A stretch of 64,000 nucleotides of DNA from Coprinus comatus (Eukaryota; Basidiomycota; Agaricomycetes; Agaricales; Agaricaceae). Position numbers and translations under genes: made by a program. Under the pieces are notes generated by a model that ran no database searches, was not told the origin of the DNA, and saw only the letters and a program-made list of their open reading frames with translations. The stretch lies in NCBI GenBank assembly GCA_034638255.1, contig JAWPGT010000008.1, forward strand, positions 186,001-250,000, read 5' to 3'. The number at the start of each line of letters is the position of its first letter. The stretch's first letter is position 1. Positions 26,508 through 38,146 of the stretch are shown one piece after another.

Positions 26508-29111
26508 ATGGCGCCGAAGTATAATGACGCTACTCTGCTGTTCTCACCTTCTTCAATAACGACGACGATGTTCTCCTCCATCGCCTCGTTTCTACCCTCT
26601 GCGTTACATATTGGGCCTAGCAGTGAACCCTCACGACCCCCACAGTTTAGTCAAGACGATTCTGTGTCAGACGATGATGCTCTGGAATCAAATACACAAC
26701 TTCCTGAGCCTAGGCTTGAAAAACAAAAATCAAGCTCGAGGTCTCGTGAAAAGACTGCAAACGAGGTGCGATGGTAGTGTGTAATTGCAACTCATATTTG
26801 AACTGGGCTTTTTCAGAGTTTTATAATTGTCAGACCACCTCCATCGAAATCGAACCACCCGTTAAATCTCCAAGTTCAGCTTGTTCCACCCAATGCAAAA
26901 CCACCAAACGGTGTTGGCTCTCAGTCTAGTACATCTACACCAACAACCGCAGAGTCTGAAATCTCCCTTGCTCGTACTTCTTCTACACGCTCCGATGCTT
27001 CATACACAAACTACTGCTCTTCTACTTCCTCTTTCGCTTCGGTTTCATCATCGAACATATCGACTCGTCGAGCTATTGTACCCCTATACAATCTCCAAGC
27101 GCACAACGTCATGACAAATGTCATCGTTGATGCAGGAACCGATGCTAAAATAGCAAAATTCCAGAAACGCGGAATGGTGCTTGTCGATCTTGCTTCACTT
27201 GAACCTGTAGAAGTTTGGGGGGATTCACCAACCTCTGCCAAAAGGGCAAGCCTTCAACTCTCCATAGATGACTCCCAGGGTGCTGCGCGGAAGAGCTTGG
27301 CATCTAAACCGCTCTCAAGCCGTACTCACACGCCAGAACGTAATCTAGCCGCAGTACCATCCACTAATTCATTGAATTCTACCAGACAATCACATCTCCA
27401 CGCGCAGCCCCAGACCTCGAGACCTATTCCGTCCACTTTAAGTGTGGACCTTTCTGATGCAGAGGCAGCAACAACTCCAACAGCGTCCAATTCTCTACCT
27501 GCACCTCCTGTGAAACGGAATATCTTCGGCAAGCTTTTTCAGAGTAATTCGAACAAGAGGACCTCCCTCACATCCCCAGCATCACCGTCCTTTTCTCCAA
27601 AACAAGACACTACACCCAAACCGACAGTTGAAGCAAATCGTGCTGGCCCATCTACACCAACGAATGATCGAGGTCATAATCGAAATATTAGCCTGACAAC
27701 ATTCTCTCCTCTGAAATCCCCTTTCCGAGCAAAAAACAAGTCTACAGTTAATACCAATTCTCCCTCCTCATCTTCTTTGGATGTCAATGTCGCACATCCG
27801 GACAATACGAACATAGGTCTCGGATCTAACGGGAATTCAAAAAGGGGTCTATATGCTCCGTCACCCGCCATGAGTGTTTCGAGTTTAGCCGTTACCACTG
27901 AAAGTACAGAGAGTAATAACATTTACCACACTGCCGCTGCAAACACAAATCATCAATTGACACAGACCACATCACATTTACAGCAAACAATTTCCCATCA
28001 AACAGGTTCTGGAGTTGCCACCGCACCTGTGATTGAGACAAAGTTGCAACAGTTACAATCACGGCCGCCTGTGTTGGGCATTCAACCTACATATGTTGCC
28101 GCACTTGGAAGTAATCTCTCTGGCTCAAGTGGTATCAAGAAGATGAAGGCTTTGTTGTATGTATGGCTTGTGAGAAGATGGTTAAAGAGGTCACGATCAG
28201 AAGAGGACATTTTCAATCCGTTGGGGTCTGGGGGAGGATTTCTACGATTGGGAACGAAAGGGAAAGATAAGGATGGTGGTCCTGGTTCATCTGAACCAGG
28301 TGCTGGAGTAGAGGTTCGATTTGAATGGAAAAGGGCCAAAGCCAAAAGAAGCGGTAGCTCCCGTAGAGGTCGTGTAAATAAACGGAATGAAGATGATGAG
28401 AAAGCTATCAGGCGGCGTAGCACGCCCACGGTCGGTGATTGGGATCCAGATCAAGACGAAGGTGGACATACGGAGAGAGAGAAAAGTAGAGAAAGCGGCA
28501 AGAAACAACAAACTCGTGGTTCCCGTCTCACTACAGCAGGGTCGAATAACAGTCTTCGGAGTGGGGAAGGGAAAAAACATCAACGAAGACCCATGAGTGC
28601 GGTGGTTTCTGGTGCGGATCAAGTTGAAAGCACAGATGATGGCGAGGAAACCGACCCTGAAGATTCTGATACACCTTGGGTCTGTACGTTAAAGGTCAGA
28701 CGGACCGGACCATCGGCTGCTGGTAATCCAGATATGGTCAGAGTAAAAGTGGGAACACTATCGCCAACTCCTCATCATCCTAAAGTTGTCGCTATGCTCA
28801 AAGTACCTTTCCCCCTCCCTGATGTTGAGATCGACCATTTACGCCTCCGGAAACGTACAACCTTTGCTGCTCAAGGAAATGTAAATGAAATGGGTGAAGT
28901 AGGACTTCCTGTTGTACGGGATTATGAACGTGGATCGACAACTCCTACACCCTCAACTGAAAACCAAGAGGATTACCAGGGAGTCTTGTTGACTGCAGAA
29001 GATATCAAGGATATCGTGTGCAGTACATCATTTTGGTTGATTGTACGAGAAGGTGTTGGAGGCGTTGGTAGAGTGAATAGGAAGGGAGATGGTTGGAGGA
29101 TAAGAGCTTGA
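26508..29111 (+). CDS. Large Ser-rich conserved fungal protein, function unknown
   Basis: Two exons (26508-26765 and 26817-29111), separated by a 51-nt intron, give 850 residues in frame. After a Ser-rich start, a likely folded segment contains SFIIVRPPPSKSNHPLNLQV and, near residues 175-230, RRAIVPLYNLQAHNVMTNVI, DAGTDAKIAKFQKRGM and LASLEPVEVWG. The middle ~300 residues are Ser/Thr/Asn/Pro-rich and presumably disordered. A second ordered part begins at IKKMKALLYVWLVRRWL and continues with FEWKRAKAKR, an acidic stretch, PWVCTLKVRR, a hydrophobic VAMLKVPFPLPDVEIDHL and a C-terminal EDIKDIVCSTSFWLIVREG. I know of similar uncharacterised Agaricomycete proteins, but no function. No signal peptide or transmembrane helix is evident. 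Confidence 0.85.
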
Positions 29112-30631
29112 GCACCATAATAGAGAGGTTTACAACAAAGTTAAACTCACGTGGTACGTGGAAGAGCCATATAGTCTCTCGTCGCGTAATTTTCAATAGA
29201 GCGCGCTTGTAGAACAATGCTGCTAGTGATGGGATAATTGGACTATCGGATGGGGATAGGTTATACCATAAACACAGCGACATCTGACATTTGCCCCACC
29301 TGCTGGGACTTTTACGAGGCCTAAAAGGCTTCAAGTTTGGTTGAAATGGCAACACCTTTTTATGACTTATTTTTTTTTGACTCATTAGCAATATCTACAC
29401 CACATCACTCAATTCGCCTTCGCTTTTGTTCATTATCGTATCTATTCTCTTTTTGGTTTAAATGTTCACCCTTCGTTCACCGTTTACCAGTGTTCATATC
29501 TGGTTTTTTTATCATTCATATTCGGGGTTTTTAGATTACTTTTGGTCTTGACGTTTTTTTTATCCATGTACTATACTTCTGAGAACTAAGGATTTGTACC
29601 CACATCGTGGTACGAAGTCATGACGTCATGAACTGTTAATGATGTTTTAGGAACTACAATATATTTAATTTGGGTACAAGTTGACACACGATACTGATGC
29701 ACTGACACATTTGTGAGAATATTCAGTCTTTTGGAGCACCAACAATTTGCACGCCCGTAGTGAATGAAGAAAACATTGATCAGTCTTTCAACGTTCAAAC
29801 ATTCAATAATCTCGTATTGATGCGCGCTTTCCCACAGATATACAAGAATAATCATCCCAAGTTGAGTGGCACTAAGAAAAATCATAAATGTTCAACGTTC
29901 ATGTCCGCTTGCCTTCTAATGCGGTGATTGCTTCCGAAACGAGAGCTACCCATAACTGTAAGTAATAAGCTTAATGTCAAGAGTCGTGTATTCACGTAAT
30001 GTTGAATGTCATTAGTTTGCGCCCGAGGAGGAGGATATCATAGTTGCTTCATCTAAAAACACAGTGTGATTGTTTATAGGTTGTGTTTTCTCAAGCTGTA
30101 TGGGGAGGAATGGACACTTCTTGTATAGATTGATACGTGACACATGAATACACATGAATGAATGATGATTGCTAAGATGGTTCAATTCATTTTACAACCC
30201 CAGGAAGGCTCTCCAAATTCGAGTAGATGTGTCCCTCGCTAGTTTTGAAGAGGGTTGAAACAAGGAAAAAATGGAGCCTGTGTGAGCTCACTGAAGTTCC
30301 GCAGTGGGGTACCTTTCCGCGGGGCGGGCATGTCAAGGGTAGTAGGAATTCTTATACGACGTTGCACTGTTATATATGAAGGAAAAAGAAGACGATGACG
30401 AAGACCAATCAGAATTTATCCTGAAAAGGTTTAAGTTGCGTTAGTTGAAACGCAGAATGCTTGTTGGATGATGAAATGGCATTAAGGAACGCAAATGGCA
30501 ATAACGTATCTTGATTGAACTGGACCTACAACCTTACATGAACTGTGCTTCTCGTACGATGAGATTCCCAGCATCACCCGGGATTTGCTCCGTCTTCTTT
30601 TTTCTTTCTTTCTTCTTGTCCACGTCCTACC
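29112..30631. other. Intergenic region, about 1.5 kb
   Basis: T-rich 3' region of the preceding gene followed by sequence without coding signal. A perfect TGACGTCA-type palindrome occurs within CATGACGTCATG near 29620; this resembles a bZIP (CRE) site, but lies over 0.5 kb from the preceding stop and 1 kb from the next start, so its relevance is doubtful. Confidence 0.45.
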
Positions 30632-32113
30632 ATGTTCAACTCTTCACTCACGGCAAAAGGTCTTTTTTTCCTTCCTTTTTATCACTTCTTTTTTCATTAC
30701 TCATTGACCCACCCAGCCATCCTGCTGCCTCTTCATACATTCAGCATACTTTCTGGATTAACCCGGCTCTCCTATCGGTATAGAACGCACCGGTTATGGT
30801 GGGATGACTTTTGGGCACTAGTGGCGTTGCTGTGCGACTGCTTGATGGTAGTGGCATATATCGTACGTAACGGTAGGTGATTTATCTATCTCCACCCAGT
30901 CAGAGGAATCGATCATCATCAATCACGAAATCGCAATGAATCAATTTTGTCTCGGTTTATTTGCTTACGTTCAATAAATTAACACCTTTTTCTAGCTTCG
31001 GAGAAGGATCCCCGTAGATTGAACATACTCAATTGGATTACTGTGATCACATTCACGTCGACGCTATGGGCTGCAAGACTCAGTATAGCACTTACAATTG
31101 TTCGTCTCGTGAATCCAGGTCGGAGCCGTATGGTTGCGAAGACTGTGGCGGGCTTCTTGGTATTGATGTGGTTCGGTCTCCTTGTTCAGAAATTTTTTAT
31201 CTGTGGTGGACATGGGATAGGTATCAGTGTTGAAGGTTGTCGGGTAACAAGACAGACTGGCATATTAGAACTCTGCAGTACGTGCTTCGTTATTTAAAGC
31301 ACGTTTTAGGCGCTAAATTGTGTTGGAATTGTATTCATTTCCTTGGCATCAGCGGATATAACGGCTGATCTGTGGTTGATATGCTCACCAATGTACTTGC
31401 TGTGGGGAGCGAAATTGACTCCAAGAAGACAAACTGTAATATTCTCTGTTTTTGCAAGTGACGCTTTGACGGCTGCAGCAAGTATTGTGCATGTTTATTT
31501 TATATTTAAACAAGATCTAACAGGAATTTATATCTCATCTTATGTGGAGGTACGAAACCCTTACATCAAATCAGAATATAAAAATAAGTATGCTAATTGA
31601 TCCTGTTTAAAATAACTTGTATTCAAAAAGGTCGCCATATCACTATTGATTTGCAATCTTCTAGTCCTCGTTACTTGGGCATATGGTCGATTTTTTCCAG
31701 ACGATGGAAATTCAGATTCGGATTCAAAATACTACAATGCAAGACAACCAATTACAAATTACGACAGTCTTCTTAGTACCGAAGTTGAATTGGAATCAAT
31801 ATCCGGAAGACGTAGTGCCAGAACTACTATGACCGATAACTATCCTATTCCTTCGCCTCGACAAATCCATACCGTTCCTATCACAACAGATGATCATGTT
31901 CTTCTAGATTCACAGACTCCAACTCCTAAACCGATTTCAACCCTTTCACATCCCATTCCTGAACTTCGATACACACATAGTTGTCCATGCTTTCATTCAT
32001 GGAAAAAACACATTTCTCTACCAAGTTCCTCCCCAAACCAACTGTCGAATGGTATTGGAGCTACAGAGATGTATAAGTCCCATATATTGAAAGTTGCCTC
32101 GATGCATCGTTAG
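30632..32113 (+). CDS. Seven-transmembrane integral membrane protein (fungal rhodopsin-domain-like)
   Basis: Four exons (30632-30872, 30996-31277, 31353-31549, 31631-32113) give 400 residues in frame. Hydrophobic helices include HPAILLPLHTFSILSGL, RLWWDDFWALVALLCDCLMV, LNWITVITFTSTLWAARLSI, VAGFLVLMWFGLLVQKFFIC, ITADLWLICSPMYLLWGAKL, VFASDALTAAASIVHVYFIF and VAISLLICNLLVLVTWAYGR. The RLWWDDFWA motif after the first loop, a conserved Cys before helix five and the polar ~120-residue cytosolic tail match the large fungal family of SAT4/'integral membrane protein' receptors, common and expanded in basidiomycetes. No lysine for a retinal Schiff base is evident, so it is not a true opsin. The start ATG at 30632 is the first plausible one; a short upstream exon cannot be excluded. 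Confidence 0.75.
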
Positions 32114-33563
32114 GATATGGTGTAAGGACATACTGATAGGGAAAGTACGAAATCATCGTGGAGGTCACAGGGAAGAAGGGGAGTGAACAAAAGGAATGTT
32201 ATGCATGGGATACCTGGACTTTAAACGAATGGACAACACTGGATTTGTAGGAATTGCAGGACTGTTTTACGACCCCGTACCTAAGGACTATGTCAATTTC
32301 TTTTCCGCTTTTTTACATGATTTTTTGTATGGATCTTCTTGCCTTATTCTATATGGATTTGAATTTTGGTGTTTCTAGTAAATCGCAATTTGCTATATGC
32401 GATTTTTTTCCCGCCTTTTTTTGTAATGCATAATGATGTGTGTAGTTTTGCTTTTCCCTCTTACTACCAGTTGGAGTCCATATCTTTCACGAAGTTGAGA
32501 GCTATAATGCGAGGGGGATTCACCCATGATCCAGGTGTCGGTATAACTATATATAGTTTCTCCTATTAATAATCATACACGTTATGAGATACTATATACC
32601 CTCTGTGCTGATCGGAGGGATTGGCTTACTGCAAGAAAGAAAGATATGGTTACTTGTCGCCGATGTTTCGGGTTCAAAGGGTAGAAAGCTGTAGAGAGGT
32701 ATAGTAGTAGAAACCTAGGGATGGTTAAATTTTCTGTTGTACTATCAAGAACCAGAAAATATTGGATCATTTATATATCTATATCCTATTGTGTACTTGT
32801 GCACGTGTATGAGAGGCTCAAATACCAATACCACTGGATGGTGCTGATTCCATGTTTTCTTTCATTCAATCAAGACAACCTTAGATGGTAGGTTATGCTA
32901 CATATTCAAAGTTTTCTTTGTTTTTGTCTTTAAAGATGATATCGCATTTGTGACGATGTTAGTCCTTTGACGATAACATTTCTTTTAGGATAACGATATT
33001 CCTGGAAAAGAATTTCAAAGGGATCGATATATCAGTATCTTTATCATAACTATCTCCAACTCTTTCAACTTGTACTCAGCAGGATGAAGAATGAATTTTA
33101 CTAAGTTTGATTATGATCAGGTTATGATGCAACTTTCTACATTGTTGATTTCATGATATCATTTGACCATGTTGTTGATAATAATAAAAATATGTCAGAA
33201 AAAAACTAGTTGTTCAGCCTCAGTAATAAATATATGTCTCTGGCAAGAAATCGGGCAGCGGTTGCCATCCAGAAATAGAATGACGTTCAACATAATAGAT
33301 TGCTCTCTCCACTTCACTTCCTATTGTATTACTACTATCATTATATCCATATTTGCTATCCTGTTACCCCTGTACGGGTTTTATTCATTTCACAACTTCA
33401 TGTGCTGTTAAATACCATTGAGCTCAGTACAACGTTCTTTACCCATGTTCTTTATGCCAGACCAAACAATATCTCTATCTACTACAAGATTAAGAGCAAG
33501 AAAATATACCCAATGTGAAGATATGATGTTGGTTGACGTCACCGAGCGATCAGCGAGGTCCCT
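32114..33563. other. Intergenic region, about 1.4 kb
   Basis: AT-rich, no conserved coding segment. It ends at the target-site duplication of the MITE at 33572. Confidence 0.5.
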
Positions 33564-33571
33564 GCTTCGAC

Positions 33572-33648
33572 CAAGGGGCTGGCAGCGGAGTTTTCCGGTA
33601 AAGTAGGGTTCCTTCAAAGGTGGGGGGTGGGTGAATACCCGAGGTCCT
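33572..33648 (+). repeat. Left terminal inverted repeat of the hAT-type MITE
   Basis: Seventy-seven bases identical to the reverse complement of 34036-34112. It contains a G-rich centre (GGTGGGGGGTGGGTG) that could be a transposase-binding or structure-forming segment. Confidence 0.9.
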
Positions 33649-34035
33649 GGCTATTTCGCCAGGAAAGGAAAATTCGTAATGCTGGACTTCGAACACCTAA
33701 TGTCGGCTACACGTGCGATTCCCAAAATACACTTGGGTCATATGTAGTTTCAAATAACACTCCTCTTGCTCACTTTTCACTATGTCTGAAACATAAATTT
33801 GGAGTTTTAGAACTTATAAAACACATCCTCTAGTGAAAAGCAGTCACAGGTCCGGAAAAAAAGAAATAGGTTAGAATCAACAGCAGAGGCGGGAGATCTA
33901 TCTAAGAGAGTCAAACTGGCTGTTGTTTCTGAGGAATAGTGTAGGTAGTGTATGAATTTGTGTAAAACTACAGATAATGTTGTGTTATCCGCGTCGCCAT
34001 CACGAGTGTCCGGAGTCTAATTTCCTTTCTGGGCG

Positions 34036-34112
34036 AGGACCTCGGGTATTCACCCACCCCCCACCTTTGAAGGAACCCTACTTTACCGGAAAACTCCGCT
34101 GCCAGCCCCTTG
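34036..34112 (-). repeat. Right terminal inverted repeat of the hAT-type MITE
   Basis: Perfect inverted copy of 33572-33648, followed directly by the second GCTTCGAC target-site duplication. Confidence 0.9.
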
Positions 34113-34120
34113 GCTTCGAC

Positions 34121-36721
34121 AACTGTCTCCTATCACGTGTTTTCTCACGGTTTTACGACTACAGAATGCTGACAGAATGTCCTCTATTTTTCACGTGAAT
34201 TTACTTTTTTAGATATCAAAAGATGTGATTTTGTCTACATCACTAAACAACCTTCCTTTTCAAGTACGAGATAACAATACTGAAGGAATAGGTGTCGGAT
34301 ATCGCACCGTTGATGGATGTTGCGGTCGAAATTTTATTAAAAGAGCCAAATAACATAGTCGAAAACATCCTTTTTCATTAGCTTGTTATGTTGGGTCCCG
34401 AGGATCTAACCATATTTCTTCCACTGTTCCTCGCGTTCCATTCGCGATCTCCTGCTCTGTAGCCAAATTTTGTAATACTATAGCTCTCATGCTTTGAGCA
34501 ACAAAAACGTCAGATTATAACACATTATTCCTATTCTCATGCCCTGCAATCGTTACACGTTGTTGCAAACTCGGTAAATCTGGTCGAAGTTCTTGCCAAC
34601 GTCCTTTTCTATAATTTAAACAGAATCCAACAACAAAAACATTATTATAAAAAAAATTGTAATCGCGAGGTGCATGCAGCCGAAGGCAGCCTCTAGTTGT
34701 ATCTCCCATGATCTTTATCATCGTACACGTGACATCCGAACCTTTTTCCGACCGAGTACCCGACATTCGACCTCAAACACCGCGCACACACGAGTCAGCC
34801 GCCAGCGCATCATGTCAAGATCTGCTTATGAGCGCCAGCGGTTCGATACCTCGGGAATCCTAGAGCATTTAACTGCACATTCATTTCAAACTTTATTCTC
34901 TTCTGTGACTACTTCATAACACGCGTTTCAATTACAAACCCACTATTTTCTTTACAATTTCGTTTTTCTACTTTCTACTTTACTTTCTCCTTGGTAAAAA
35001 AATAAATAGAAGACTGTCATAGGTAGTCAGTGAATTTTACTTCCCCTTTCTTAGTCTTTAAAAAGTGTTAGTCTCGTTCACCCATGACGTTTCATTCGGC
35101 CTTGAACTATTCCCCATCTCGATAACACGTTTGTCTTTAACGAACACGCCGTGTTATTTATTTTCATCTCAAAATTTAAAATTCTAAACTAATAAATCAT
35201 TAGGTCTCGAAGTTCAATTGACAGAAGCAATCGACTCGCACCCCATTTCATTCAAGTGAGATGCGGTGTCTTATCATTGTTCAACTGACACTTAGCGTTC
35301 TCTCTGTAGTAGTACATTCATATCTTGAATTCTGAGGACTTTGCTTTTGTAAACTTGTCCTACCCCTCCTTAATGGGTTCTGGTAGGGTATACTGGGTGA
35401 CTGCTGTTGTGAGAAGCATTGAGATGGATGAATGTCATCAAGCATTTCTAATGATATTTTATGTACCTACAAATGTATTTTGTTCTGGCCCTCCGCTCGA
35501 TTGTAGTATAAGCAAGACCTAGTAGGTTCAGGTATATTGGTTATGGAAGCCTTGTTCCCCATAATAGAGCACTACAGTACATACAACTGCTGCCGACATG
35601 AGACTGTCATGTAGGTTTAACACGAGGTCTTCGAAGATCAGCGGAGGTTCAAACGTTCAAAAATGTCACACTAGTATAGTAGTACTTCCAATACCTAGGA
35701 TCCCAGACATCATTACAAGAACCACGCAGGATCATTTGTATCATTGTTTCAGAGGTTAGATATCCTTGTACAGTTTTTTCTTAGAATGACGGTGGTTGAC
35801 TTGTAGGATCCAATCCTCCAAGCCAAGACGGGACCCGAAGATCGAATGCCAACCTTATGTCTTTAATTGGGCAGGGGTGCTGGTATATTACATACTCATT
35901 GCGCCAAAGTTCGATCAAGAGAGCTGGCTCTGGACTTATATTTCCCCTCTGAATGGAGATGTTTATAATTGTATCCAACATCACCCGAAGGGAAGTTGAT
36001 ATTATGATGTCAGTTTTACCTGTATCACCATAAACACGACATAGTTGGATAGGCATATTTATATGAATCTACTTATTTAATGGTCGGCTTCTAGCCTAAA
36101 GTGAGTTCTACTTTATAATCTTTCATGATCATTGGATCATGGGCGACGAGATACTACTACCCAATTGTTTGGGCGCCGAGACAGAACATCATATTTCGAA
36201 ATACCACTCCACATGTCATAGAAATAAATACACAGTGGGTGCAGTATAAAGTTACGGCCTGCTACCTGGAGAAGCTCAGAAAGAACTTCAACAATATGCC
36301 CACCACATATACCGTACCAAACAATATTGCCCTACAGTGAGTTCCTAATACATCGTATCACAAGAGCACTACTAACCAATACCTAGTGCCGCACAGGCCC
36401 TGTTGTACGTTGTCTGTAATTGTTACTTTACCATGAATTTCCGCTGAAACTGCATCCATTTTAGCTTGTAGGTATTGTCTTAAATTGGTGGCTCTTTGGA
36501 ATATTATGTGTCCAATACTGTACGTGTACAACATTTTGTTGACCATCCACCTTTAAGAGGCCGATCCTCCCTTTATAGATCTTTACCTCTCACAAACAAA
36601 AAAAGAAAAAAGAGCTATCAAAATCATTGGTAAGTAACATTAGTGATAATCTTTGGATTTTGGATTATTCATATATTATAATTTATCTGTTTTTTTGGGT
36701 ACTATGATACCTTTCGTACCA
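34121..36721. other. Intergenic region, about 2.6 kb, with two unassigned small ORFs
   Basis: Two ATG-initiated minus-strand open frames, 34515-34766 (83 codons) and 35781-36056 (91 codons), have no recognisable domain. A plus-strand stretch near 35865-35935 reads WAGVLVYYILIAPKFDQESW and is hydrophobic, possibly a decayed membrane-protein exon. None can be supported as a gene. Confidence 0.4.
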
Positions 36722-37949
36722 GTGCATATAATTTTCATCCTAGATGCCTTTCAAACCTTTGCGTCAATGGAGGATGCTTTTTACTGGTTTGTTTACAGCT
36801 ACGGGAACTTTGAGAAGTTAGATGAGTCCCATTTGTCGGAGTTTAGTGTGGTGTTGGTGGATGTGATAATCGCATTCATCGTTCAAATGTTTTACATTTG
36901 GAGGATCAACCGTTTGAGTGGTTGGAAGTACCTTCCTGGTATCCTTGCCTTAGTAAGATTCCTACTATTCTTGATCGAACACTTTCCCATCTGATTCTTT
37001 GATATTCTAGGGCTCTCTGTCTAGCTTTATTTCTGGAGTGTTGGCTGTAATTTTCTGGGCAGTACGGACCAATTTACCAATCTCTACCTTCTTTGATAAT
37101 TTCCGACTCATTGTCATGGTAAGTCCCTAAATCTGTAACTCTCAACTTCCAAGCTCAAACGCTCAAGAATGGAACAAGATCTGGTTATTGTCTAGTGCTA
37201 TTACAGATATCTTCATTGCATTAATGACTGGTTACCTAGTGAGCTCAATCAGTCTTCCAAGAATACTCAACAAGATATTAAATATGATATTGATTCAGTT
37301 ATTGAGAATGGCTAAAGAACAACCAAGTCAAGCTACGAGCAATGTGATCTTGCGAATATTCACATTTACTCTTGAAAAAAATGCCATTACAGGTGAGTTT
37401 TCCGTCCTTTTAATATTTTAATATCAATATTAATAGATTTGAAACTAGCTGCGGTTGCTGTCGAGATTGTTGTTGTATACTTCACAAATTCAATTACTAT
37501 GCCGGTAAGTCTTTCTATTGCACTCCTTACAAAGGTATTAAACTCGGTTCTCAATCCAAAGCATACAAAAATATACTTTCCCGGGTGAGCGCAATATCTT
37601 TCTACTCTCAACTTAAAACTCAAATCAACCATCAACTTACGTTACTGACGTCAACTGTGTTTGTAGCGCGTATGTACTTGGGAAGTTGTAAGCAACTGAT
37701 ATATACCGCATATCTCTTATCATGTGTTAAGAATACAAACTAATGCATTATTTTAACAGGTACAGCAACTGTTTCATGATATTGTTAAATCGGCGACAAT
37801 ACTACCATGATAACAATACTCAAGTCATTATTTCAGGATCATCACAAGAGGGTCCGGTGTTTTCTAGTACAGTTCACACTGTCAGTGCGATAGAGTTTTC
37901 CCAGGTTGAGAAGGGACAAGCAGATATAGTAGCTAGAGATGACCTTTAG
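36722..37949 (+). CDS. DUF6534-like multi-pass membrane protein, N-terminus not found
   Basis: Consecutive exons read ILDAFQTFASMEDAFYWFVY, then DVIIAFIVQMFYIWRINRLS, GSLSSFISGVLAVIFWAVRT, IWLLSSAITDIFIALMTGYL, RIFTFTLEKNAITDLKLAAV and, near the end, NCFMILLNRRQYYH followed by a short polar tail. The pattern (an FIVQMFYIWRI helix, an SS.ITDIFIA helix and an N..ILLNRR end before the tail) is that of the basidiomycete DUF6534 family of seven-helix proteins, of unknown function. Normally one or two helices and a conserved loop precede the first exon seen here; I could not find them in the 0.6 kb upstream, and the open frame there starts without an ATG. The gene may be 5'-truncated or have an unrecognised upstream exon, so the start given is only the first supported acceptor. 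Confidence 0.65.
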
Positions 37950-38146
37950 TTACCGGGGGAGCATATACACCCTCCATGGGGGGTTTGGAGTGTTTGATTA
38001 TATGCGAAAAATCTATGTCTGTCACGTGATGTGCCCGTTTTTCGAGGACTGTTCGAGGACCTTCTTGGACATTCATCAGCGGGAGTAAGACAAATAAAAC
38101 ATCTTTGAATTAATCACCCACACCTTCACTACTACCCACTCAGAAA

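Larger units (their letters stand above)
33572..34112. mobile_element. hAT-type MITE with long terminal inverted repeats
   Basis: A 541-bp element bounded by an identical 8-bp direct repeat, GCTTCGAC (33564-33571 and 34113-34120). The element begins CAAGGGGCTGGCAGCGG and ends with its exact reverse complement. The inverted repeats match perfectly for 77 bp (33572-33648 and 34036-34112), then become imperfect (both continue with an AGAAAGGAAA/AGGAAAGGAA block). Eight-base target duplications and CA(A)GGG termini are typical of hAT-superfamily DNA transposons. The ~390-bp interior has no transposase, so the copy is non-autonomous. Perfect repeats and an intact duplication point to recent insertion. 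Confidence 0.9.

Noticed and set aside
27011..28622. Several minus-strand frames of 70-115 codons over the 850-residue gene
   Set aside because: They mirror the long plus-strand coding exon and show no independent conservation.
29612..29630. CATGACGTCATG palindrome as a bZIP regulatory site
   Set aside because: Far from any gene start and isolated; a single short palindrome is not enough.
34838..34860. GGTTCGATACCTC resembles a tRNA B box
   Set aside because: No matching acceptor stem, D arm or anticodon stem could be drawn around it.
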